DNA from: Knufia peltigerae
Lineage: Eukaryota > Ascomycota > Eurotiomycetes > Chaetothyriales > Trichomeriaceae
Direction of reading: 5' to 3'
Length of the DNA: 64,000 nucleotides
Assembly: GCA_030247855.1 (NCBI GenBank)
Contig: JAPDRN010000058.1
Location: forward strand, 62,001-126,000
The notes beneath the pieces were generated by a model. The model was not told the origin of the DNA and searched no databases. It saw only the letters and a program-made list of their open reading frames with translations. How positions within the stretch are numbered: position 1 is the stretch's first letter; every line of letters starts with the position of its first letter. This document shows, one piece after another, positions 12,610 to 25,206 of this stretch. The position numbers and the translations under genes are program-made.

Positions 12610-14357
12610 TCATCGCCTCCTAGTCATGATCTTGGTGATGGCATGCCGAATTGTAATGCCAGCTTTTTCGATTTCTTTCTTTGTCAGGCCTATCGTAACA
12701 CAGATCTTCAAAGCTGGCGCCTGCGCATAAATATCTGTTTTCGCTCCCGATGGACCAGCAGGAAGGCTCTTTACGCGGGTGATCAGAACATTCTGAGTGA
12801 GGCACTACGTCAAGGTTAGTTTTCTGCATGTTCTTGTTCAAAGCACAGTAGTCACTCACCTCGTCAACGACGTCCTGCAAGATCTGCTGCTGATCCTCAA
12901 GGCTCAATCTTCTGGCAGTGATGACCTCCGGCTTCAAGGTCAACAGCATTATAGGATTCTCCACGGCGCTAGTACAGTACACCCAGTCACTTCTGGGATG
13001 CAGTTGCGCCCACATAGTCTTGATGTTGTCCTTAAGTTGCGCGAAAAGGTCAGGCTGTGTCTGCAGCATCATGAGTGTTTCACTGGCCGTCACGGCAGAA
13101 ATGGCAGGTAATGCTGCGGAGAAGGTGTACGAAGCAGCCGAAAGACGCTGGTGCTCAACGACCTCGTCTGAGCCTGCACAGAAGCCTCCAGCAGCGGACA
13201 GTGGGCCCGCCATCGAACCAACAAGCATATCTACTTCAGCAGCGTCAACGTGTTGGTGCTCCGTGACGCCTCGTCCGGTGCGGCCAAGAACACCGAACGA
13301 CCAGGTCTCGTCCAAGATCAGACGGAACTTGTATTTAAGCTTCAGCTCGATCTGTGGTCTCGTCAATCACGGCGCCATCGATGAATCCACCTGCTCACTT
13401 ACAATTTTCGGCAGATCAACCATGTCACCAACGTTCTCAAACAGACCCTCAGTGATGATGAACCGGCGTGTCAACGGCTTCTTTGCTTGTTCTTTCGTGA
13501 CCTTTGCCAGGACTCGTTGCAGATCCTCCATGTCGTTGTGCTCATACCATCTCACCGTACTCCTAGAAATCTGAATGCCCTTACGAATGGCATAGTTGAC
13601 AGCCTTGTCGGCAACGATGATGTCACCTCGCTTCGAGAACGCAGGAATGACGCTGGATATCGTCGAAAATGCTTGCGCGTAAATGATACATGCAGTTGTG
13701 CCCAGGAAAGCGGCAATGTCGGCCTCGATCTTCATGTGAACATCTTGCGTCCCGTAAAAGCCGGGAGGTCCACACGGCCCAACTCCGTAGGTTCTCAATG
13801 TCTGTATAGCCCGCTCTTTGAGGTTTTCATTCGAGAGGAAGTTGTAGAAATTGTACGAAGCGAGGTTGGTCACCGTACGCCCGTTGGCGAGTTTGGCTCG
13901 TGGACCACTCGGACTGGTGCAGAAATTTGGTTAAGACACTGCGAGACAAATCAAGTGTATGGACAAACTCACCCGACTATTATGGGTCTCTTCTCTAACT
14001 CAGCCTCTTCAAATGGCGTCGACTTCGCGACGAGAGGTTCCGGTGACCATTCATCGACGAGGTCGTCGATTTCCTGCGCCACGACTTAGGAGCCAATTCA
14101 GTGTTACAGCCCAGCTGCCTCGCACTCACCTCTTCAGACAACTTGACATAATTCGGCTTGGTCGAGTACTTTGGCGCAAGGAGGTATCGGATCGCAAACA
14201 GCACCAGGAAGAGTTCGACTGCGGAGCGAACGGGATCGTTCTGGTAGCTGGACTGTACGTAGCGTAGGAAGATTGCAGACCCAGGGATCTTGTGGAATTG
14301 TTCAGACGCTGCATTTGCCAGCTGTGCAAGGTATACTTGAGGCTCTTGAGAGTCCAT
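12610..14357 (-). CDS. LCB1: Serine palmitoyltransferase subunit 1 (LCB1)
   Basis: Five exons (14357-14130, 14073-13973, 13913-13403, 13351-12860, 12792-12610) encode 504 residues; introns are 51-67 nt. Residues about 48-62 form a hydrophobic membrane segment (AVELFLVLFAIRYLL). The rest is an alpha-oxoamine synthase fold: NLASYNFYNFL, GPCGPPGFYGTQDVH, LDETWSFGVLGRTGRG. The segment that in LCB2 carries the PLP-binding Lys reads LVGSMAGPLSAAGG here, with no Lys, as expected of LCB1. With LCB2 it forms the ER enzyme that condenses serine and palmitoyl-CoA to 3-ketosphinganine, the first step of sphingolipid synthesis. The second intron-exon join uses the downstream CGCAG acceptor; the nearer CCTAAG breaks frame. 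Confidence 0.95.
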
Positions 14358-15207
14358 GATGCCCAGACATGCAACGTCAACGTGGAAATGAGGAATTCGA
14401 GAAAAAAAAATAGTCTGCACGAGAAAGTTGAACGTTGCGGTCTCAACGCGGCATGTCATCAAGGGCCGTGAGGTGCGCAAACTACTTTTAGTGTCAGGGG
14501 CAGCCACAACTTTTAGGTAAGGCTGGAGAACGCCACGGTCTGACAGCACCTCGAGCGAAGATTCAGTTGGGACAACGTTGGGAAAAAGCTTGGTCTGACA
14601 AAGAATTCGTCATAGAGACCAATTCCGGAGGGACCGGTGCTGCCGGTTGGCATCTAAAATAGCAAGGGAACTGGGAATGGAAGTGCTTGGGTTAATCTAT
14701 TAAACGAAATCCGCATACTGTAAGGATCATACTATTAGGACGTGTAGTTGTTGAGTCTACACCTTTTAAGCACTTGGAACGATTTTTCCATCGAGTCTGA
14801 TGAATTGAAACAACCTTCTCCCTCTGCCTTGCGGCACTCAGACTACCCCCTCCAAGCGGATTACGCAGCAGAGGTTGGGAGCAGCTAGGTACGGATAGTC
14901 AGTCACCTGCAGCAACCTATGCACAATTGTCGCGCTTACAACATTGCGGCATCAAAAGTAAAACCTTCCATTGATTCTCATGTACAGTACGAGTATGTCT
15001 AAAGAAACAAGATATGCCGAACTCCGTTCCCCAATGATTTGCCGCCAGAAAAGCCAGCCAGTAGAGCTCCTTTTTCCCTTGGCAGCTGCTTGTCTATTGC
15101 CATTTCATTCATTAATTTTGTTTGAACAAAGAGCGACGGAGTAGGAAATGAACCTTGATCCGAACCTTCCTCTTCTCCTCCCTTGAACAATGTTAATATA
15201 ACCAAAT
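14358..15207. other. Intergenic region, LCB1 5' / FKS1 3'
   Basis: About 850 bp holding the LCB1 promoter and the glucan synthase 3' UTR. An A-rich run sits near 14401 and one GTACAGTAC motif at 14982-14990. No coding sequence was recognised. Confidence 0.55.
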
Positions 15208-18200
15208 TTACCATCTCACAAATCGACCACCACCGCCGAAGGTGAAAGGATTGCTGCCACTCGCACTCGTGGCTGCAGCGGTGGAACCGCCTCCACCACC
15301 GCCACCTCCACCTCCACCGGTTGCAGCTGCACCATTGCCGAAATCATGGAGAGCAGACCCGGTGAAAAGGTTGTTCCTCGTATCGTTGTTGTCCTGTCCA
15401 GTAGGTTGGAGAAGCTCAAGAGGAATACTTGGCAGATTGTTGATGTATTTGCGGACGAAGACAGGACCAATTATCAAAACGAGGAATAGGACCAAGAGTG
15501 CGAAGTACAAGATGGCGTAACGAATAACGCGACGCTTTCGCAGGCGAGACTGTTTGATCGAGTAGATGGGCGGTCTGATTTGACGACTGCAAAGCTGTTA
15601 GCGTGGAAACATTAAAACGGGACAACCAAACATACCTAGGTCGCAGCCAGAAGAGCATGACCGAGTGGAATTTGTCGATGTATGGTACGCAAAGAGCGGG
15701 CAACAAGATGAACATGATGGCATGTCCAAGGATGAAGTCAGCAGCAAAGAAACCGAGCTCGGTAATCTTGCAAAGGTATTCACGTGCTGGCTGGGACATT
15801 GAGTGCCAACCCATCGAGTACCATTTGCCGGTCCACCAAGCGATGTTGGATGTGTCGTTCTTGAATTCTCGGGTCAAGGCGAGGGCGATGATGAGCTTGA
15901 ACACGAAGCGTTGGAGGGCAATGACTGCAATCATTCCCAGCAATGCCTTTGCGAAAATCCATCCTTCGAGGAAGAACATGACTTCCCAGAACGCGAAGAG
16001 AGAGATGACAGCGACAGCATGCGCAATAGCTGCAAGGACAGAGCCGAACTTCTTGCAGCACATGCTCAGCACAGGGCCCATACAGCAGGCCATGGCAAAA
16101 AGACCACCTAGAACTCCGGCGTTGATGGCGATGGGAGCGAATGCCACCAGTGCCACTCGGACAAGAGAGTTGGTAGCCTTCGCAGGGTCCTTCACACCTG
16201 TCTGGGCGTTGATGAAGAGATATGGGATCAAGGTCAATGCTACCAGGACCAAAGGACCGATAATCTCGCTGAAGAAAATACTGGTGAAATGTGCGCGAGG
16301 AACGTCGCCAGACAACTTCTCGGATGGCGCACCCAAAGCCTTACGTTTAAAACCAGTCAGGCGTGTACGAGACAGGCGACAGAAAGCGATCCACGAAGAC
16401 GCGTGTGAACGAGAGTTTCCGCGAGACAGCCATCGAAGGTAGTCCCTGTAGTCGATGAAGAAGTCGGTCCAGGCAAATTGGTGCGGGTTGAAGATAAATG
16501 GCGAGATAACTAGACCCAGGATCGACACCCAGAACCACAAGAGGGCCGCATTCCAGACGGTGATTGTACCAAACAGCAACATCATCAGGGACCGTGCACC
16601 GAGGTAGATTGATGGACCAGCAAACCGAGAGTACAGGACACCGAAGGGAATCCGAGCAGTAGCAAAACCACGGCCGGTACCAATGTAACGAGCACCGCCG
16701 AAGGACAGATCTTGCTGGATGGAGCTGGCGTAGATCTGACAAACAAATACCTCAAAGATTGGGGATGCAGAAGCAAAGTGCTTGGCCAGACGGGTTGCAG
16801 CACGCCAGAATCCACGCTCCGTCAATTCCTGTACAACCAAAGGCACGAAAGCGATGAAGAAAACGATGAAGATAGAGAGAACGCAACGTTCAACCCACGC
16901 CTGGATAGGAATCAAGTTGGTACAGCCGGTAGGTTTGAGAGGATCCGTTGGGGGAGTGTTCCGGTTATAGTGGCAGACAATTGTTTCGTGTCGGAGCGCA
17001 CCAAGATTGAGCAAGACAATCATAAAAAGCTGCACTGACAACATGATGAACATGTTGTTGATGTGGAAACCTGGATGAGCGTAGTAGAATGAGAGGAAAC
17101 GGTCCAAGGGTAGCTGGGTACCGAGATAGTAGTACTCTCGGGACAACATCTGCTCACCCATACCAGTACCAATCTTCGTCGTAAAGTTCAAAATGGAGCC
17201 AAAACCAAGATCACGACCCTTACCGCACTGGTAGTATTCGCAATGCTTGATACGACCACCTCGAATGAGAGCGTTCATGCCGGCGTAGATATCTTCGTTG
17301 AGATGGAGACCCTTCTGAGCCTTCGAGACACCACCGCGGGTAGTCATGAAAATGCCGTTGAGGAAATCCGGATGGCCATAATGAAGCTTGCCACCGATTT
17401 GAGCCAAAGTACGAGCGAACAGAGTACCGAAAGTTTGTTCCTTGCCAGCAGCGACGTCACCCAGGACACCAATGTTCTCAGAAAAGATGTACTCGCGAGC
17501 ACCTAGGATGGCAACAGGGTTGGTCTTGGGTGGGGTAATTCCCGGAGTGTATGGTGAGACGTTATCTGTGGTCATTTCCTCGAATTCGGCCAAGACGCTT
17601 CGAATTTTGAGGCATTCTTCCAAGTAGTTGTCCTGGTTGGCATCGATGAGCTGAATGTATTCACCGCGATAGAAAATGATGGCGTGGTTCTGGTTGTCCG
17701 ATTTACCATCTCCCAGGATTGGATTGCCTGAAAGCTGTACCCTGAACTTGGGTCGACGCATACCATTTTCAAGAAGTTCCGAGTGACCATCAATTAAGGC
17801 AGAGTACAGGCGAGGTTCCTCGCCTTCATTTTGCGGCGGCTCTTCATCCAGATAAGCGATTTGCAGATCGGGATACGCACGAAGCAAGAATTCGGTGTTT
17901 TCACGCTCTTCTTTCTTGAATTTTGCGTAGCGCTGCATCGACACAACAATCTTGAACTTGCGACGAGCCATGCGTTCCAACTCGCGCTCAAGCTTGTCAG
18001 AGTTACCACCAAACATCTGGACAACCTCTGGGTTCTCCACACGGTACAGGAGCTTGATGGCTCGACTGTAGTTCATGAAGCCTGAAACCGTTCTGTAGAG
18101 TGTCTGAGAGCGCAGAGATGCCCAAATACGAGTACGCAGAGTATATTCCGGAGCAGCAGACTTGAAACCAATGCAATAGAAAGGCAAGTCATCAATCTTG

Positions 18201-21110
18201 CTCTTGGCTGTGTCTTTTTCGGATTTCTCATAGTCGCCATTGAATTGGGAGGTCTCGTCGGCAAGAATCTTAGTGTCCTTGACGAAGCAGTCCCATTCGT
18301 GAGGGTGAAGTTGCTTGAGATACTCCAGAAGGGTCACACGAGAGTATGGCTCATCCTCACGGATAATCTCGCGGAGAGACAACAAGATCTTCTCGCCGTA
18401 GTGGGGAATGAGGACTGTGAAAGTAGGCATGTTGTCAACTGGGAGTGGCTCCGGGATTGGCGTGGATAGTGACTGCGCAAAGAAAGAGATACGACGCTCA
18501 GCCTCACTCTGCGAGGGAAAGAATTCCGTCTTGAAGGAGTGGTCTTCTTGGGACACAAAGAAGGTTGGGGCTCGTAGGGTGCGCTTGCCCTCTTGCTCGG
18601 AAGGAACCTGGTGGTAGAGAAGTTTTTGGACATGATCAATGGCCAACAGGTGTTCTCTGTACATGGAGATAACAATTGCGTTCCAGACTTGGGATATCAA
18701 GACTTTGGGCTTGTACTTGATTTCCATGTCGGTTGTTGCTAGGATCTTCGAATAAATACGCTTGGGAAGTCGAGAAAAGATGTTTCTCCATGGTGTCCAG
18801 ATCGACACACCGAGGTAGAAAGATCGTGCGACTGAGAAGACACAATTCCAGATGATGTACCAAAGATAGGTATCCAAGAAGAACAGGATCAAATCGGTAA
18901 AGAACATGATTCCGAGCAAGATCTTTGGCTGGTACTTGCAGAGGTACTGCTTCAGGATTGCATCACCTTCGCACCGGGAGATCTTGGTGTATGTCAGGAT
19001 CTTGATCGGATCTCTGAAAGAGAGTGTCAAGAAGAAGTATGATTCAGCCAATTTGGCAGCAAACACCATGATCCAGAGACCGTAGGACATCCACATGTCA
19101 TTACCCTTGAGGCGAGGATACGAGGCAGTAAATGTCTGGCTTGCAACATACTGGCGAGAGTTCCGAGTCAGATAGCTTCCGAAAAGACCGCCCAGAGGCA
19201 TGATCGAGAAGAAAAAGAACGTCGCCAAGGCCACAAGGAACTGAACGACACCCAAAATCAACGCAATTTGGGAGGTTTGTGAGAAGCCGAAGATGTAAAC
19301 ACTTGGAGCGATGTTGATGGCGAAAACACCAATCAAGAAGAGTAGCCGTTTAGTAAGATGCTGAGCACCCGCCCATCTGCGTGGAACGTAGGACCATTCG
19401 ATGAGGGTGGCCATGATCTGGATGAGAGAGGCGACAGTTCCACCCAAACCGACCGCAGACCACTGAGCAGCAGCGTGCGGTTTGTTGTTCAGCTGTTGCT
19501 GGTAGTTCTTGGTGTACAAGGCCGGGGCGTTGAATGCGGTATAGAACCAAAAAGTAGTCAAGTGAATCACCCAGATACGATTGAAATTGACCATCAGGTG
19601 GAACCAAGATCTGGTTTCCTTGTAGGTCTTGAAGAACACCTTCTTCCAGTTAACCTCTTGAAGCTTCAAGTATCGCTCAGCTGGAGGGAGATCGACGATG
19701 CGCGACTTATCGTTCATCACGATTCTTTCAATTCCCTCAGGGTACCAGAAAAGCTGGTTTATATCATCGTAACCAATGACTTTGTTATGGTCACGTTCTC
19801 GTCGAACGTACTTGCCGTCAATAATCTCGTAGCACTGATCTCTGATGTACGTATACAGTGGTGTTATGACATTGTTGAGGTAAGTGAATTCTTCCACTGG
19901 CTCCACGCGGTTTTGTGCGGCTGGAGAATGCAAATAGTCGTCTGCACACTTGAAGATGAAACACAGGCACTCAGGCATGAACCGCACCTGGTTGGCTTCA
20001 CCCCAACAGAGAAGATAAAGAGCAATCTGACGAGCTCGGTCATGCTGAGACATCTTGTTCATTCGTGTTTTCCAACGATATTCGGCTGCTTCCAGGGAGT
20101 TGTCACCCTCCAAGGCTTCCAAAGTCTGTTCCTCGTTTTGGGGGTCTTCTTTAGCCTTTTTTGCGGCAGCTTTGCGCGCTTTGCGCGTGCGACGATTCGC
20201 TTTCCCAAGTTTCATGTTCGCGAAACCAACCGCATCATCCAAATCGAGATGAGCAGCGAAATACCATCTGCGGTAGTTTGCATTGTCGCCTCCAATGTAA
20301 TCGGCGTGGAGCGAGAGCAATGCTTGATTCGGGGTCATGCGAGAAGCTCTGGAATCTAACAGAGTCATCATATGGTCGTACATATTACGCATGCTATCCC
20401 GTTGAAACCCAAATTTGGCGGTCAGGTCCAAGAAGATATCTTCGATTTCCTCCTTCGAGAGAGGAATCTGGGCATCTGAAGTCCAGGCTGGGTATGGTTC
20501 CCTGGATCGTTGACCGGCGGGCAAGGCGTTGTTATAGTCCATCCCATAGATAGGCGTCGATGCTCCGGAAGAACGATTGCCACCGTAAGAGATTTGAGAG
20601 GATGGGGGTCTATACCCACGTCCTCCCTGGTTGTCGTAGCCACTGTGGTATCTTTCATCACCTCGACCATAATAGTCCATTTCGGCGGCACGAGCCATGT
20701 CCGATCTCATGGTGAAATCGCTGAACGTTTCCGAATCTTCTTCGGAATCATGACCACGGCGTCTTGGTCGTTGACCTTGGTACTGTTGCTGGCCTGCAGC
20801 TCCCTGGTCATAATATTGGCCATCGTAGTAATCATCTTGGTAGCCCTGATGGCCTTCGTAGTATCCGCCGTCGTTGTGATAGGGATTAGAAGCGTCGGCG
20901 TTGTAGTAGCCCCTGGTTTCGATTAGTGAGGAGCACATTGCAGTTTGTGTCCAGTGCTTACGATTCATCATAGTACCCTTCTCCTCCCTGCTGCTGATGA
21001 CCGTAGTCATATTGATCGTGGTACCCATGGTCGTCCTGATAGTAGGCATCATTACCGTGATGTTGGCCGTAGCCATCATCATAGCCGCCCTGCTGAGGAT
21101 GACCAGACAT
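15208..21110 (-). CDS. FKS1: 1,3-beta-glucan synthase catalytic subunit
   Basis: Three exons (21110-20962, 20912-15636, 15586-15208), introns of 49 nt each, encode 1934 residues. A Gly/Tyr/Gln-rich cytosolic N-terminus (MSGHPQQGGYDDGYG) precedes the FKS1 dom1 region, a first block of membrane segments, the large cytosolic GT48 catalytic domain and a second membrane block. The C-terminus is very Gly-rich. The enzyme sits in the plasma membrane, uses UDP-glucose and is regulated by Rho1. Echinocandin hot spot 1 reads FLTLSFRDP (677-685) with the usual Phe and Ser. The hot spot 2 position reads AWVERCVLS (1388-1396), unlike the yeast DWxRRYTLS form. The ATG at 21110 was chosen because the MSGHPQQ start is family-typical; upstream in-frame codons belong to the 5' region. 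Confidence 0.97.
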
Positions 21111-24100
21111 GATGTGGAATGTATTTGCTGCCATACGGTCAATACCACTTTCATTCATTCCGTGCCTCTTGTTCAAGCAATGGCAGAATCTCACCAACCT
21201 TAAAACAGTCCCATTAAAAACTCGCACAGCAGTTAAGATATTCCGGTTTTGAGCGATTTTCCGCGGTGTGATTGCTTGAATTATTATGAGATACTGAAGA
21301 ACGAGCGAGGGGCTTGTTAAGGGGTAGGCTTGGTAGACGAATGTTCAGGCCGTCCAAAATCGTCAATCCAGAGAATTTTGATGGCCGTGCGTAATCGAAC
21401 GAACACACAGTCTGGAATTTGACGAGCCGGTACAAACGTGGTCAAGGACGCAGGTGAGAACGGCGTGAAAAGAGTTGTAAGGTGAGGGTTGTTGTGAAAC
21501 GAGTGAAAGGAGGAGCGGTGGTTGCTCAGCCAATGCAGGTGCGCGTTCGCGGCAGGCGTGGCTAGCAAGCTAACGATCCCGATCTTACCAGCGCCTCTTT
21601 CTTGGGCGTTGTAAGAAAACTGCCCTTTGCACTTGCCTCTCTCGCAGCGATAGAAGCGAGTAAAGGTAGACACGAAAAAGGCAACGAGTGATTGTTGTAA
21701 AAAAGAAATGAGGCTGATCGAGGGAAAAAGGCGACGACAAAGAGAGCCTGGGAAAAAAAGCAGGCTTTGGGAGGAGGGAGAAGCAGGGCAGGGAGCTTGG
21801 GGGTGGTTTGCTGCTGCTTGTTTCGGGATTAGGGGCCGCAGAGGGGCGTGCCAGTGCGCAGGACAGAAATTTGGATGGCTACGAGCGAGTCAGAGAGGCT
21901 CACTAGGCTCTGGAGGGTGGGCTTTTGATTTCGGGTGGGCAGGGCACAGGCAGGGGCAGCCGGCGAAATCAAGGCTTGACCTGTTCCGGCCAGGATTTGA
22001 CAGAAGCTGGTCAAAACCAAACAAGGGGCATTCGACCGGGGAGCTGAAGAGGCCAAACATCTGCAACACACGCACAAGCCGCGCCACACTCCCCATGCAC
22101 ATCTCACACGCCATAATCCTTGTACGGATAAATAATTCTCTTCACACTCAATTTCGATGGAGCAGTAGGATCCACGCCTTGACTTCTCCAGTCCTTGCAA
22201 TTCGCTCTGGGACAGTTGATCGCGACACCATCTCGCCGTCATCCCATCGACCGTTGTCTTGCATCGCTTATGCTTCAACGGACTGACTTTCCGCCCCGGT
22301 GCTGCTCATTACTATCTCTGGCGCCCGCCGCATATCAGAGGCTCATTGCGTGGCTGGGATCAGCTTTATCCTGTGGCTATGCACCGAACCGATTGCTTCG
22401 GCCACATCCAACCTTTACACGAGCACACTGTATCTACAACTGACGACTGACAAGCCCGAGATAGGAAGGATCCTCTGTCCTCCGTACACCACGCTGATTG
22501 CAGAATTGAGAGATAACACGACCCCAGCATCATTCGAGTCCGGCGTCAAAACCTGGTTTACCACAACCTGAACCTGGTCATACGGGCGGTGTTTCAAAAG
22601 AGGGGGTATGCTGCGTTGCAGATCCCGAATGCGTTTGGGACATTTCATGGGTTAGGAAAAATGCAGCTTGCCCGTTCGACGGAGAAGTTGATGTACCATA
22701 TTACCACACTCCGTACAGAGCATGGAAAATTTGCCAACCTATCGTACTGTATATCCGAACGGAGTTCATGGACCTCACATCCAATCGTCTTCGAAACGAG
22801 TCCGACCGACGGAACTCCTTAACATTTGGTTTTTACTATACATACTTCGTACGAGTGAAGGCACCGCTCAGCGGGCTGACAGTATACTGTGGAACGGTGC
22901 TTGAATTGTCCGTTAACCGTGACCTTTTGCAGAGAATCTTCATCATTTGTAAGCCAGGGTTCGTTGCAATCTCCCGCCTTGTTTGCAATATGTCGAGCAT
23001 TCTATGCAAACACTCATCGACGCCTGATGCCACGCGTTATTCATTTGAAGGAATGGTCTGACAGCACGCCTTGCTCATCCGGCACGATCCGGACATTCCA
23101 CTTCGTAAGATGTACTGTACAGAGTACTGCACATTGGGATTCTCCCCAACAACTTCCCGTGCGTTGGCCGTTCGGCGTGCAGCCATACTGAAAACTATCC
23201 TACGGGTACGGGTTCGATAGTTTCGGTTGCTTCGTCCAAGTACACTTCTTTTCTTCCATCGTTCCACTGTGGCTACAAAGACCGAAAAGTTCGCATCATC
23301 TATTTTGTGGACCTGCAGACGCCATTGACGCGAGAGGAATCCGCATCTGTTGTGTACAGTACATATAGATTGTCGATGATCACTTGTCGGAGCAGTTGTG
23401 AAATCTACTTTTAGCTACCTTATTCTTTATATGGCAGAGGCGAGAGATGCTGATCTTTGAAAGTCTTCTGCAAGCGTTCTTCCCAGGCTGATGGCGCCTA
23501 CTGTACTCTGTACGAAGACTTGTCCAGTGGACTACAAACACTATCAACAAAAGGTCATCCCTCGGCAGGGAACACCTCCAAGAAGTGAAACAAGCTTTGA
23601 TGGGAATTAAATAGCCCAAAGAACGGCGCGGTGTGGCGAATAGCTATTTTAAAGTTGACGAGGCCCATATCGTCCATTGTTTGGTGGAATACCGGCCCTA
23701 CTGTCTGTCTTTCCATGGTCTCCGGGTGCGTGATAGCCGGGCCTCAGGACTTGTGGGTATCTGGATAAGGAGGTCCACTGCCAATCATGCTCGGACCTCG
23801 TCAGCATCCACTGACAAGTGCAATTTCGAGGATGAACAAATGGAGATCAAGACGATCTCATCCACGCAACTTGAGGCCGAGACACTACTTGGAGCCTGCG
23901 AGACAAACTATTCGGCAGATCATGCAACCATGCAACCATAATCTGGCTTGGTGAGACATACATAGAATTTTCTCATCGATCATTTACAGATTGGACGACC
24001 TCGTGGCAAATGAAGGTAGTTCATGTTACTCCTGATCTGTACAGTATACTGCCGTAGTGAGTCTTGAAATGCAGCTCATAAGTCCGAGCTTGTTGTCCGT

Positions 24101-25206
24101 TGCCCACCACACATTTATTGTGCAGTGTACAGGAATGAGTGTGAAGAATGAAGAGCCTCATGCTGTACTCGGACGAATGTCTGTATCTCTTTGCTGCTCA
24201 TGGGTTGCTTAACATCAGAACCGATCCAATGCCTGAGAAACTGGTTTCCAACTGCTCCAAAGCCCTGGTTCCTGGTATGAACATGTCACTCTTTATCGTC
24301 TGACTCTTTGTTCATACTAGATACCCCATATGCCTCCCAACGTTGACTTGTAACACTTGCACAGTGAGATCTCGATACTGCTGTATAGCTGCTATATAGG
24401 AGCGGACGTGATAGGCCCTTCAAACCAAGGTATTGAAATGAGGACATCATCTTCATGTAGTGTTCGTTACTGAAGATCAGACTCTCACACAGTTCGACCC
24501 GAGAAAAAAACACATCAACACTGTATGCGTGGTGTGGAAAATCAGGACGCGTGTCGCCCGACCAAAAAAAAGGAGCGGAACGAGAAACAGATCTGTGGAA
24601 AAGGGGGGATGGCCAATGGCAATTCATCGGCAGAGTCTGAGCACTCTTTACGGGTAGCATTGATGGCACACGAGTACGTGGACTCACACAGTACCTTGTG
24701 TTGTAGGGGGTGATTGAGTGGACGCGTGGGCTTCCAGCGCTCGTTGCGACGGCCACAAAGGGATGCGAACACGAGCAGAAGGTGTTTGGACCATCCGGAT
24801 TAGGCGTTGCCTGGACCTCGACTAGACACTTGCTTGAACCGCCGTCAACTCCGCGACTCTGAAGGGCTGCGTGGCGTCGACACACGTTTGTACAGTAGTT
24901 TGTCGCCCGTTATGATCTTCAACCCCGGGTCTTGCAATCCCATCCATCCCTGAATTTGTTTCGCTTCCTTTCTCTTCAAGCAACAAAAACAACACTTCAC
25001 AGTTGTAGAATCCAGTCGCAGGTTTCGTTTGCTGCCGACTGGTGCGTGGTTTTGTTTCTCGCACTCTTTCAGTCTTTTACCTTATCGTCCTTCGTTCTTG
25101 CCTTTGTTCGGCAAGGGCGGATCATTTTCAACGCCTTTTTGTCCGCCAGGGTCACTATCTCCCTTGTTCTCAACCTTCGTTTCGATACCTCACCACATTC
25201 GTCAGA
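21111..25206. other. Long divergent intergenic region between FKS1 and the GH72 gene
   Basis: About 4.1 kb between two start codons on opposite strands. The part next to FKS1 (21.1-22.1 kb) is G-rich on the plus strand. The part next to the GH72 gene (about 24.95-25.2 kb) is pyrimidine-rich, a typical fungal 5' leader. Several TGTACTGTAC/GTACAGTAC-type elements lie at 23-24 kb. Open frames, including a 199-codon one at 24286-24885 on the minus strand, resemble no family and lack convincing introns. A non-coding RNA cannot be excluded. Confidence 0.5.

Noticed and set aside
24286..24885. A 199-codon minus-strand open frame in the FKS1/GH72 gap
   Set aside because: No recognisable motif, composition unlike the neighbouring genes, no matching introns; long frames are expected in GC-balanced non-coding DNA of this length.
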